Source: Pseudoalteromonas sp. T1lg48 (GTDB lineage: Bacteria; Pseudomonadota; Gammaproteobacteria; Enterobacterales; Alteromonadaceae). Taken from it: a stretch of DNA of 64,000 nt. How positions within the stretch are numbered: the first letter of the stretch is position 1; every line of letters starts with the position of its first letter. The DNA lies in the NCBI RefSeq assembly GCF_002964785.1, contig NZ_PQCC01000022.1, forward strand, positions 158,619 to 222,618, read 5' to 3'. The notes under the pieces are model-generated. The model saw only the letters and a program-made list of their open reading frames with translations, made no database searches and was not told where the DNA came from. Both the position numbers and the translations under genes were made by a program. Below, piece by piece: positions 8,414 to 16,173 of this stretch.

Positions 8414-9712
8414 ATGCGAATTGGCCTATACCTGTTTACTAACGACCTCCGAGTGGAGGACAATGCCTTATTGCGCTTATTAAGTGCCCGTTGTGGACAG
8501 ATTATTTTTATCTATTGCCCACTAAGGGCGCTAGCATCATATCCACACACAGGCTACCCACCCCAGCAACAGGGGGAACCCGTGGGTATTTTCACTCAGG
8601 CGTCATTAACGGATTTAGCAAAACAACTGGCGGAGTATGATCATTCCCTTCACCGTATTACGCGCATAGAGCAACTCACTCAGCTAGTTAAGGCGTATCG
8701 GATCACTGATATAGGCATTGCTTTCCAGCATGGCTGGGAAGAAATAAGCACGGTAAAAACACTCAAACAACGCCTGCCATATATCTGCTTCTGGCATGCC
8801 AATAACCACACGTTGTTTACCGCCGAGCAGTTACCTTTTGCTAGATCGGCTACACCGGCGACGTTTAGTCAGTTTCGCAAAAAGACGGAAAAGTCAGTGG
8901 CTATCGAGCCAACTCTGCAAAAGCCCATTGCCCTGCCCAAATCTGTGCCCTGCGACTTGCCGAGTTACAGCCTGGAATCTACTGGCGAGTTATTGCCAGA
9001 GCCTTGGTTTAACAACAGCGCCATCCAAGCTCTTAAGGGCTATTTCAGCACCCGAGCTGCCAGCTCTTACAAGCAAACCCGCAACGCTCTGCATGGGGAA
9101 AAGTTCTCCACCGGGCTCTCTCCCTGGCTGGCAAATGGCTCTTTGAGTGCTCGCCAGGTATATAGCTCCCTACTTGCTTACGAGCGCCGGTGCGGTGCGA
9201 ATGAATCAACCTACTGGATCTACTTCGAACTACTGTGGCGCGAATATTTTCAATGGTTGGCACTCAAGCAAGGCAAATCTTTGTTTACGTTTAAAGGGCT
9301 GAGCGACACGCCACCGCAAACTAGCTTTTACGCACAAAGATATCTAGCATGGTGTAATGGTAACACGTCCTATCCCCTGGTTAATGCACTTATGGCGCAA
9401 CTCAATAGCAGCGGCTGGATGTCCAACCGGGGCCGCCAGATTGTCGCCAGTTGCTTTGTCAATGAATTGGAACTTGATTGGCGATACGGCGCCGCGTATT
9501 TCGAGCATCACTTGATTGATTATGATGTAGCCAGCAACTATGGCAATTGGCAATACATCGCGGGAGTGGGTGCCGATCCTCGAGGTGGCAGGCACTTCAA
9601 TATATCCAAACAAACTGAGATGTTCGACCCAGACGGTGAGTTCATAAAACATTACAAAGCACGCAGTGTTGATCTCGCAGAATCCGACTACGTGGGCTGG
9701 CCAAAAGAATAA
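8414..9712 (+). CDS. Cryptochrome-DASH family photolyase
   Basis: FAD and antenna-folate binding flavoprotein of the photolyase/cryptochrome superfamily; DASH members repair cyclobutane dimers in single-stranded DNA and may act as blue-light sensors. The N-terminal Rossmann domain opens with RIGLYLFTNDLRVEDN. The C-terminal FAD domain has YWIYFELLWREYFQW and the DASH signature NYGNWQYIAGVGADPRGGRHFN. I chose ATG at 8414 because homologues begin at this point; an in-frame ATG at 8363 would add 17 residues unlike the family. About 432 aa, slightly short for the family. It is followed after 12 bp by a second photolyase-family gene. Confidence 0.9.
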   Translation: MRIGLYLFTNDLRVEDNALLRLLSARCGQIIFIYCPLRALASYPHTGYPPQQQGEPVGIFTQASLTDLAKQLAEYDHSLHRITRIEQLTQLVKAYRITDIGIAFQHGWEEISTVKTLKQRLPYICFWHANNHTLFTAEQLPFARSATPATFSQFRKKTEKSVAIEPTLQKPIALPKSVPCDLPSYSLESTGELLPEPWFNNSAIQALKGYFSTRAASSYKQTRNALHGEKFSTGLSPWLANGSLSARQVYSSLLAYERRCGANESTYWIYFELLWREYFQWLALKQGKSLFTFKGLSDTPPQTSFYAQRYLAWCNGNTSYPLVNALMAQLNSSGWMSNRGRQIVASCFVNELELDWRYGAAYFEHHLIDYDVASNYGNWQYIAGVGADPRGGRHFNISKQTEMFDPDGEFIKHYKARSVDLAESDYVGWPKE

Positions 9713-9724
9713 CCAGGCGCATTT

Positions 9725-11281
9725 ATGACACAGACTCAATACAAAGAATTACGGCTAATTTTGGGTGACCAACTTAACGCCAATCATTCCTGGTTTAAAA
9801 CCAAGCGAGATGATGTGCTCTACATCATTGCTGAGCTGCATCAAGAAATGCACTACACCAGGCACCATATTCAAAAAATCATGTGCTTTTTTGCGGCGAT
9901 GGAACGATTTTCCGCAGCCCTTAGCCAAGCTGGGCATCAGGTCCTACACCTGACTCTAGACGACACCCAGCAGTTTAATACACTCGACGCTCTAATAAAG
10001 CACTATGTATGTCACTTTCAGGCAGAGCGTTTCAGTTATCAGCTGGCGGATGAATTTAGGCTGCGCGAACAATTTACTGAGCTTGATTTGGGTGATGTTT
10101 TAATCACAGGCTACGACAGTGAACATTTTATGTTGGGCTTTGAGGAGTTAAGCGACTATTTCCTGGCGGATACTCACCACACCATGGAGCAGTTTTATCG
10201 TAAGATGCGCAAGCGCTTCAATGTGTTGATGGAAAACGGCAAGCCGCTGGGAGAGCAATGGAATTTCGATAAAGACAACCGCAATAAGCTCAAGCCCGAA
10301 GACATCGAGCATGTGCCGCCACCACTTTGTTTTCACAATGATGTAAGAGCCATTCGACAACGTATTGAACGCCACCAAATTGCCACCCTAGGTCACGGCG
10401 GGGACACCCTACTTTGGCCAGTGACGCGACACCAAGCAATGCAGCTGCTGGCGCACTTTTGCCACCATTTACTGCCTTTGTTTGGCACCTTTCAGGATGC
10501 AATGACCTGCCAAACTGATAACAAGTGGTCCCTTTACCATAGTCGGCTTTCTTTTGTACTCAATGCAAAAATCCTCCACCCACTGCAAGTCATCAACGCA
10601 GCAATAGAGGCATATCATGACTCTGAAGGAGGGATCACCCTTGCGCAAGTTGAAGGCTTCGTCAGGCAAATTTTAGGTTGGCGTGAATACGTCAGGGGCA
10701 TCTATTGGCTGAATATGCCAAAGTACGCAAAACAAAATACCCTTGATGCCGATCATGCCCTGCCCGCGTTTTTTTGGACCGGCAAGACAAAAATGAAATG
10801 CCTCGAACAGGCCATTGGCCAAAGCTTGGACTATGGTTATGCCCATCATATTCAGCGACTGATGATCACTGGGAACTTCTGTCTGTTGCTGGGCGTTGAT
10901 CCGGATCAGGTGGATGCCTGGTACCTGGGAATTTATGTCGATGCCATCGAATGGGTAGAAATGCCTAATACCCGGGGCATGAGCCAATTCGCTGACGGCG
11001 GTATTATTGCCACCAAGCCTTACTGCGCCGGCGGCAACTACGTCAATAAAATGAGTGATTACTGCCAAAACTGCCATTATAAGGTCAAGGAAAAAACCAC
11101 TGACCTCGCCTGCCCACTCAATAGTCTCTACTGGCACTTTTTACACAGACACAGAGCGCGCTTTGGCAATAACCACCGCATTGGCATGATATACCGAAAC
11201 TGGGATAAGCAAGCCGATGAAGCCCGTCAGGCCGTGCTTGATAGAGCGCAGTGGTGTATAGACAATGTTGATGATTTATGA
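9725..11281 (+). CDS. FeS-BCP group (6-4) photolyase/cryptochrome
   Basis: Iron-sulfur bacterial cryptochrome/photolyase, the PhrB/CryB group, which repairs (6-4) photoproducts using FAD, a ribolumazine antenna and a [4Fe-4S] cluster. The N-terminus RLILGDQLNANHSWF is typical of this group. Four cysteines, Cys359, Cys447, Cys450 and Cys463, show the 88/3/13 spacing of the cluster ligands in Agrobacterium PhrB. The FAD-domain segment EWVEMPNTRGMSQFADGG is conserved. At 518 aa it is full length. It is 12 bp downstream of the cryptochrome-DASH gene on the same strand, so the two are probably co-expressed. Confidence 0.92.
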   Translation: MTQTQYKELRLILGDQLNANHSWFKTKRDDVLYIIAELHQEMHYTRHHIQKIMCFFAAMERFSAALSQAGHQVLHLTLDDTQQFNTLDALIKHYVCHFQAERFSYQLADEFRLREQFTELDLGDVLITGYDSEHFMLGFEELSDYFLADTHHTMEQFYRKMRKRFNVLMENGKPLGEQWNFDKDNRNKLKPEDIEHVPPPLCFHNDVRAIRQRIERHQIATLGHGGDTLLWPVTRHQAMQLLAHFCHHLLPLFGTFQDAMTCQTDNKWSLYHSRLSFVLNAKILHPLQVINAAIEAYHDSEGGITLAQVEGFVRQILGWREYVRGIYWLNMPKYAKQNTLDADHALPAFFWTGKTKMKCLEQAIGQSLDYGYAHHIQRLMITGNFCLLLGVDPDQVDAWYLGIYVDAIEWVEMPNTRGMSQFADGGIIATKPYCAGGNYVNKMSDYCQNCHYKVKEKTTDLACPLNSLYWHFLHRHRARFGNNHRIGMIYRNWDKQADEARQAVLDRAQWCIDNVDDL

Positions 11282-11379
11282 AGACACAAAAAAAGAACCA
11301 AAAGTTAACAATTTAGTAACCAAACTGTAAGGCGCGACAATTTAAATACAGGCTGTTTTAACACTAAAATGGAAACAGA

Positions 11380-12393
11380 ATGAAACAGCCCCTTCTTGTC
11401 GGCGCTCTTTTTATCGCCGCGCTTTCGACTGATGCGCAGGCATATAGCCAGCAAACCCATAAGCGCATTGTGCTTGATGCCATTGCCTATATGCAGCAAA
11501 ACCAAAGCAGCACCGCCTATGCAAAATTGCAACAATACGCACAACAGCACAATATGTCGGTGGCTGCCTTGGCCGAACTGCTGGGCCAGGCGGCATACGA
11601 TGTGGATGATTTCGAAGACACCTTCTTTTGCGGTGCCATGTCGGGTTCGTGTGTCCAGGCTCCAGTCTGGGGAGCCGCCGAAAGCATTGTAAAATATACC
11701 AGCTACTGGCACTTTCAAAATCACACCCAAGGTGCGGATGTGCACGGTAATGACTTTGGTGGCTATAACTATGAAAAGCTCACCGTCTGGGGTGATATAG
11801 ACAACATGGCGGCCACCTGGTTACAAGGCGACTACCTGGATGACGGTCAGGGTGGCGCCAGCGGCTGGTTTGGCGACAGCAGTCAATACAACACCTATGG
11901 GGTCACCGAAGCCCACTATCGCATCGACAGCTACTCCACCTACAGCATGTATGATGACTTTGAGGAAATGCCCTTCCAGCCCATTGATAACCTGGGTCAG
12001 TACTGGTACCAAAGCTACCTGCAAAGCGGCAACCCTCAAGTATTAGGGTTTGTATTTCACACCACGGATTTACTGCAACCGCATCACACCTGGACCACCT
12101 CGGCATTGAATCACTCAAGTTGGGAAAGCTGGGTTAATGACTACTATGATCAAGAGCAACTCAATGACTTTACTTTGGTTTCCAACGCCATGGCCTCATT
12201 TTCTGCCCTCGACCCGCAAAGTCAGGATATCCGTCCACTGCTAACCCAGGGTGGGGCATTTAGTTACGCCCAGGGCGGCATAGTGTTGAACTCAGAAGAC
12301 CATTATGATCGCGTGGCCATAGGTCGTCTGGTGATCCCTCATGCTATCGCCATGGTGGTGCACCTGCTAAATCATGCGATGGAGCAGCATTAA
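11380..12393 (+). CDS. Exported zinc phospholipase C / P1 nuclease-like protein
   Basis: Secreted or periplasmic protein: a signal peptide ends near DAQA (residue 21). Two motifs recall the tri-zinc phospholipase C/S1-P1 nuclease fold: DLLQPHH (Asp230 to His236, like DxxQPxH) and NHSSWESW (His245-xxx-Glu249). His227 stands three residues before Asp230 rather than four as in Bacillus PLC, so the site is divergent. His27 in SQQTHKRI near the mature N-terminus is another possible ligand. Substrate (lipid, nucleic acid or other) is unknown. Its stop overlaps the next start by one base, making it the first gene of a coupled three-gene operon. Confidence 0.7.
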   Translation: MKQPLLVGALFIAALSTDAQAYSQQTHKRIVLDAIAYMQQNQSSTAYAKLQQYAQQHNMSVAALAELLGQAAYDVDDFEDTFFCGAMSGSCVQAPVWGAAESIVKYTSYWHFQNHTQGADVHGNDFGGYNYEKLTVWGDIDNMAATWLQGDYLDDGQGGASGWFGDSSQYNTYGVTEAHYRIDSYSTYSMYDDFEEMPFQPIDNLGQYWYQSYLQSGNPQVLGFVFHTTDLLQPHHTWTTSALNHSSWESWVNDYYDQEQLNDFTLVSNAMASFSALDPQSQDIRPLLTQGGAFSYAQGGIVLNSEDHYDRVAIGRLVIPHAIAMVVHLLNHAMEQH

Positions 12394-13574
12394 TGGGTCT
12401 TCGTACCATTATTTTGATAGGCCTTTTAGGCCTATCTTCTTGGGCTTATGCGCAACTGCCCACGCCTGAAGAAATTTCTTTTATGCGTACTCTTTACCAG
12501 CAACAAAGCACGGAATTAGCTGTGCAAAGCTCAGAGCGCCTTGTGGAGAATGCATTTTTGTTAGCGCAAGCGCAGCAAACGTTTCCTCATTTGCTCTTGC
12601 GCCAGGCCGAGGTGGGGTTTGATAACCAATACCATGTCCGCCGTTATCTGCTTAACGCCTGGCAAGTTCATACCTGGCTTGACCCAAGCACCCTGCCGGA
12701 ACTGCCCAGCTCCCCTTCTTGGAATGCCGACTGGCTACGCCAAACCCTTGGCAACTACCCTAGCAATGGCCAGCTAAACAATGACAGACTTGAGCAACTG
12801 AACGCCATTGAGCTATTACCTGAAAACGAACAATTAAAAGCGCTTAGTCTTGGTGACTTTTATCAAAGTATGTCGATGCAAATTAGATTTCGTCTGCATC
12901 GTGGAGATATAGAGGTACTTATGGGTGAACTGTCGCGTTGGCATAGTTATCGAGAGGCAAGCAAGCAACTTGCGGCTAAGTTGAGACAGCACAAGCTAAG
13001 CCTGTCACGACTGGAACAAATTGCCTTGGCGGATATTTTACGACCGACCATACAAGGCCAGCTTGGCGTCCAACAGACCTTGCATGGACAAAGCTCCGAG
13101 CTCGAACGCCTCAAGGGCGAGGTCAACGATACACAAATCGCCCGCTACTATGAGCGCCATCAGCAAAGCTTTCGCTACATTGAGCGCATGAGCGCGCAAG
13201 GCGTGCGTTTTAATGATGCACAAGCGGCACACGCATTCTACGAGCAAGCCAAGAAAGTCGGGTTTACCGCGGCATTGGCCAATCAAGAAGATATCTTTGC
13301 CCAACATCAGGGTGAGCTTAGCCGTGATGACAAGGCTAAGGGATTTGCCTATCAATTGGCTTTTACATTACCGGCAAACACAATTTCTCGACCGGTACGC
13401 ACACCCAATGGCCAGTGGCTGGTTATTCACAGTCGGGATAAGGAATATGGCATTTATCCAGCAAACTCACAGACCGTTCGCTATCAGGCGATAAATGCCA
13501 TCGCCAAAGAGCAGGCAAAGACACGGTATAAGCTCCAATTCCAAGCCTGGCGTAAGAGCATGGGGTTAAAGTAA
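12393..13574 (+). CDS. Exported parvulin-like (PpiC-type) foldase
   Basis: 393 aa with signal peptide (ends near WAYA|Q). Residues about 30-250 are helical and SurA/PrsA-like in feel. Residues about 255-370 resemble a parvulin rotamase domain: FRYIERMSAQGVRFNDAQAA, then GELSRDD, LPANTISRPVRTPNGQWLVI, the usual closing strands of PpiC domains. The parvulin core is weakly conserved, so it may be chaperone-like rather than an active isomerase. It is translationally coupled to the PLC-like gene upstream and to the coiled-coil gene downstream (TAATG junctions). Inference: a dedicated folding helper for the upstream exported protein. Confidence 0.65.
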   Translation: MGLRTIILIGLLGLSSWAYAQLPTPEEISFMRTLYQQQSTELAVQSSERLVENAFLLAQAQQTFPHLLLRQAEVGFDNQYHVRRYLLNAWQVHTWLDPSTLPELPSSPSWNADWLRQTLGNYPSNGQLNNDRLEQLNAIELLPENEQLKALSLGDFYQSMSMQIRFRLHRGDIEVLMGELSRWHSYREASKQLAAKLRQHKLSLSRLEQIALADILRPTIQGQLGVQQTLHGQSSELERLKGEVNDTQIARYYERHQQSFRYIERMSAQGVRFNDAQAAHAFYEQAKKVGFTAALANQEDIFAQHQGELSRDDKAKGFAYQLAFTLPANTISRPVRTPNGQWLVIHSRDKEYGIYPANSQTVRYQAINAIAKEQAKTRYKLQFQAWRKSMGLK

Positions 13575-14089
13575 TGAATAGAACGTTAGTTACCACCTTA
13601 ATAATTACGGCAGTTATGGCGCTCTATTGGCTGTATCCAGAGAGCCCTATGTCGGCTCCACAGGTTGAAGCTGCAATCGGCTCGCCATCTGATACATCCA
13701 AAGGCATACGACAAAACCCCAGCAAGGCAAGAGCACTTATGGAAAAGAAGCCGACAAGGCTGGACAGCAAAGTAGAAGAGGTTAGTGCTCAACACTCGGC
13801 GCCCGAGTACCTGCCGCCAATCGTAAAAAATAATACGCAGACACTGCGCTATCAGGGAGATCTTGACGATCATCAAGCCTACCTGCAGCATCAGGGCCAG
13901 CAGGAACAGGAGCTTAAACGTGCCTACGTTAGCGCCGCGAAGGACAAGGTGGCGGAATTAAAAAAACTTCTGGCCAGGGGCGAGCGTGAAGGCATCAATC
14001 AAGAGCAGCTTGAATTTGCACGAAATAAGATCAATGCCCTGAAGCAGATGCAGCGGCAACTCGAAGCGGAGCTGGCCAGCAACGATTAA
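13574..14089 (+). CDS. Membrane-anchored coiled-coil protein of unknown function
   Basis: 171 aa. One N-terminal membrane anchor (residues about 4-21, TLVTTLIITAVMALYWLYP), a low-complexity basic linker (residues about 25-85), then a charged alpha-helical, coiled-coil-like C-terminus (residues about 105-168). I know no family for it. It is the third gene of the coupled operon with the PLC-like and parvulin-like proteins, so a periplasm-facing scaffold or chaperone role is possible. The anchor plus helical layout superficially recalls lipase-specific foldases, but no foldase motif is visible and it is much shorter. Confidence 0.6.
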   Translation: MNRTLVTTLIITAVMALYWLYPESPMSAPQVEAAIGSPSDTSKGIRQNPSKARALMEKKPTRLDSKVEEVSAQHSAPEYLPPIVKNNTQTLRYQGDLDDHQAYLQHQGQQEQELKRAYVSAAKDKVAELKKLLARGEREGINQEQLEFARNKINALKQMQRQLEAELASND

Positions 14090-14098
14090 GCTTATTAA

Positions 14099-14587
14099 TC
14101 ACCTCAACAATAAACTGGGATCAATGGCACGAAAATAACTTGCGGCATTTACTAACGATGCCGCCGTAAGCTTTTCGCAGCTATACACTTCTACACGTTT
14201 GTTTCTTTCATCACGTAGCTTTTTTGCTAATAGGTCAAAATCGCCATCGCCGGAGAGTAAAATGGTTGTGTCGGTTTGGCTACCATATTCAATGGCATCC
14301 AGGGTAATACCCACATCCCAGTCGCCTTTCGCCGAACCATCGGCACGTTGAATAAAAGGCTTAAGCTTCACCTCAAACCCTATGGCACGGAGGATATTTT
14401 GAAATTCCCGCTGCTTGTTGTCGCCCCTGTCGATAGCGTAGGCAATGGCCTTTTCAATGCGATATTGGCCGCTAACTTCACGCCAAAAGGCGTTGTAATC
14501 GAAGTTGCGCGCAAAGGTTTCGCGACAGGTATAGTAAATATTTTGCACATCGACAAAAATTGCGGCGCTGGGCAGTTCGGTGCTCAT
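14099..14587 (-). CDS. NYN domain (LabA/DUF88) protein
   Basis: 162-aa PIN-like NYN domain protein, a family of probable metal-dependent ribonucleases. Acidic residues of the fold are seen in FVDVQNIYY, GDWDVGITLDAI and LLSGDGDFDLL, spaced as in LabA/YaiI-like NYN proteins. ATG at 14587 is favoured by AAGGAC upstream; the longer frame reaching 14647 would run into the preceding gene. It follows that gene by 14 bp on the same strand and ends ten bases from the convergent coiled-coil gene. No specific RNA target can be inferred. Confidence 0.85.
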   Translation of the reverse strand: MSTELPSAAIFVDVQNIYYTCRETFARNFDYNAFWREVSGQYRIEKAIAYAIDRGDNKQREFQNILRAIGFEVKLKPFIQRADGSAKGDWDVGITLDAIEYGSQTDTTILLSGDGDFDLLAKKLRDERNKRVEVYSCEKLTAASLVNAASYFRAIDPSLLLR

Positions 14588-14601
14588 ACTTTGAGTCCTT
14601 G

Positions 14602-14943
14602 TTATTTTAACCGTTTTGCCCAATTCCCCCGGTGGTGAATCTGGCACTGTTGTTCACTGTCGTATGCTAACTGTTTCGCCTTATTAATCGGGCTCAGCCC
14701 TATCGTTTTAAGGGCTCTAACTAGCTCGTCTTCAAGCGTTATGCGGGTCTCACTTGCTAAAAATGTCTCTAGCTCATCGTCCGTTGCAAAAACAAGGGTG
14801 AGTGTGAGGCTCTTTTGTGGGCTTTTCCAGTCTATTTTATGAGTTAACCAGCAAAAGCCGGTAATAGCTTTACAACGCCCATCACACATCTCGGTGAGCA
14901 GGTCGCGTAATTGTTTGTCACGCTTTTTATCTGTTTTAGTCAC
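14602..14943 (-). CDS. Small conserved protein, function unknown
   Basis: 113-aa soluble protein starting TKTDKKRDKQLRDLLTEMCD. Similar short proteins in Vibrio/Shewanella relatives are, as I recall, annotated inconsistently (Fis-like regulator, ribosome recycling factor), with no experiment known to me. I set the start at GTG 14943 because AGGG lies six bases upstream and the longer frame would begin inside the ibpA terminator hairpin. It has three Cys (MCDGRCKAITGFCW) near the N-terminus, which might bind metal, but the spacing matches no known finger. Likely transcribed with the NYN gene. Confidence 0.65.
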   Translation of the reverse strand: MTKTDKKRDKQLRDLLTEMCDGRCKAITGFCWLTHKIDWKSPQKSLTLTLVFATDDELETFLASETRITLEDELVRALKTIGLSPINKAKQLAYDSEQQCQIHHRGNWAKRLK

Positions 14944-14960
14944 ATTAGACCCTAACTGGA

Positions 14961-14992
14961 AATAATAAAAACGCCGCCCAAAAGGGCGGCGT
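14961..14992 (-). terminator. Terminator of ibpA
   Basis: A 9-bp stem ACGCCGCCC / GGGCGGCGT with a 4-base loop. Read on the minus strand it ends in GTTTTTATT, 24 bases past the ibpA stop. It excludes any start of the downstream gene above this point. Confidence 0.9.
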
Positions 14993-15015
14993 ACCAAAGG
15001 GAGAATGGCAAGTAA

Positions 15016-15462
15016 TTATTTACTTTCTAGTAACTTACCTGTGCCGATTTCAATTTTTCGCGGTTTCAACGCCTCTGGAATTTCGCGCTGTAAGTCGATA
15101 ACCAGCAGGCCATTTTCCAAACTTGCGCCCAACACCTTCACATGGTCGCCAAGTTGGAACTTGCGCTCGAAGTTACGCTCGGCAATACCCTGGTGGATAA
15201 ACTTGCGCTCTTCTTTGGATTCTTTATCGGCCTTTGTCCCGGTTACCTTGAGCGTGTTATTCTCCGACTCAATGGTCAGCTCGCTGTCGCTGAAACCGGC
15301 TACGGCCATGGTAATTCTGTACTGATCTTTACCCAGTGCCTCAATGTTATAAGGCGGGTAACTTGGTTGTTTATCGGTGCGTGCCGCCGCATCCATAAGT
15401 GATGCCAGGTGATCGAAACCGATAAATGAACGATATAGTGGAGAAAGGTCTACTGTACGCAT
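15016..15462 (-). CDS. ibpA: Small heat-shock protein IbpA/Hsp20
   Basis: Alpha-crystallin-type holdase that binds aggregating proteins for DnaK/ClpB. It starts like E. coli IbpA (MRTVDLSPLYRSFIGFD), contains PPYNIEALGKDQYRITMAVAGF and the signature QGIAERNFERKFQLGDHVKV, and ends with the I-x-I-type tail KIEIGTGK. At 148 aa it is slightly longer than E. coli IbpA (137). Upstream lie a sigma-32-like promoter and a structured leader with ROSE-like elements, so both transcription and translation appear heat-controlled. GAGGA lies seven bases before the ATG. Confidence 0.96.
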   Translation of the reverse strand: MRTVDLSPLYRSFIGFDHLASLMDAAARTDKQPSYPPYNIEALGKDQYRITMAVAGFSDSELTIESENNTLKVTGTKADKESKEERKFIHQGIAERNFERKFQLGDHVKVLGASLENGLLVIDLQREIPEALKPRKIEIGTGKLLESK

Positions 15463-15540
15463 AATAATATCCTCAATTTAAGCAATATTTGGCGGTTGTT
15501 TTTCTGCTGAACAAACAACCTTTATGTATAAATATCAATA
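15463..15540 (-). promoter_or_regulatory. ibpA 5' leader, ROSE-like RNA thermometer candidate
   Basis: On the minus strand the leader holds an 8-bp hairpin (GGTTGTTT / AAACAACC) and then TTGCT just before GAGGA, the Shine-Dalgarno sequence. AATAT and ATATT flank the TTGCT/GAGGA segment and can pair to close it. TTGCT facing the Shine-Dalgarno sequence is the hallmark of ROSE thermometers, common upstream of ibpA-type genes. The placement was read by eye; no folding energy was calculated. Confidence 0.65.
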
Positions 15541-15583
15541 AGTTCTATTTGGTTGGGACCCTTTATGGCGTCCTCATAATCAG

Positions 15584-15611
15584 ATGTATGGACCGCGCTT
15601 CTAATTTCAAG
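15584..15611 (-). promoter_or_regulatory. Sigma-32-type promoter of ibpA
   Basis: Minus-strand CTTGAAA (15605-15611) as -35 and CCATACAT (15584-15591) as -10, 13 bp apart, close to the heat-shock consensus CTTGAAA / CCCATnT. Transcription would give a leader of about 115 nt. Confidence 0.7.
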
Positions 15612-15681
15612 GTAATAATTTCACATTTTTTATAATAAATTCGGTCTAATATAAGTATCATTATGAAATTTAAGGACTTTA

Positions 15682-16173
15682 ATGAAGAAGTTTTTTTCCC
15701 AACTTATCCTGATAGCAGTGGTTTTTTTTGCGGTCAGTGCTTATCAGGAGCGCCACCTTTTATCCGCCGATCACAGCCCGGCGCCTTATTTTTCACTGCC
15801 GCAACTTCACGACGATGCGCGCTTTAGTATTAGGGAGCTCCAGGGACAAAAAACCGTGGTTTATTTTTTCGCACCCTGGTGCTCGGTGTGTAAGTTGTCG
15901 ATGCCGAATTTACAAAAAGCCATGGACAGGGGCGACGTTCATGCCATCGCTATTGCCCTGGATTATCAGTCCAAGGCGCAGGTGCGTGAATTTGTCGATG
16001 ATTTACAGCTGACAATGCCTATACTTTTAGGTAGCGAATACACCGCACAGCAATATAAAATATCCGCCTTTCCAACCTATTCCGTGATTGATGAGTCTTT
16101 ATCTATCAGTGCACGGGCAATGGGTTACTCCACCGAGTTGGGTATTAAATTAAGAGGTAAATCAGATGATTAA
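15682..16173 (+). CDS. Membrane-anchored thioredoxin-like protein (TlpA/ResA type)
   Basis: 163 aa: an N-terminal anchor or signal (residues about 4-20), then a periplasmic thioredoxin fold with FFAPWCSVCK (Cys67, Cys70) and the cis-Pro region ISAFPTYSVID. CSVC is an unusual dipeptide; family members with variable XX pairs reduce specific periplasmic disulfides. AAGGA precedes the ATG. Its last eight bases overlap the kelch gene, so the two are co-translated, suggesting the exported kelch protein is a partner or substrate, though that protein has few Cys. Confidence 0.85.
   Translation: MKKFFSQLILIAVVFFAVSAYQERHLLSADHSPAPYFSLPQLHDDARFSIRELQGQKTVVYFFAPWCSVCKLSMPNLQKAMDRGDVHAIAIALDYQSKAQVREFVDDLQLTMPILLGSEYTAQQYKISAFPTYSVIDESLSISARAMGYSTELGIKLRGKSDD

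Noticed and set aside
13574..14089. Lipase-specific foldase (Lif)
   Set aside because: Too short and without the RxxFDY-type Lif motif; similarity is limited to anchor plus helices.
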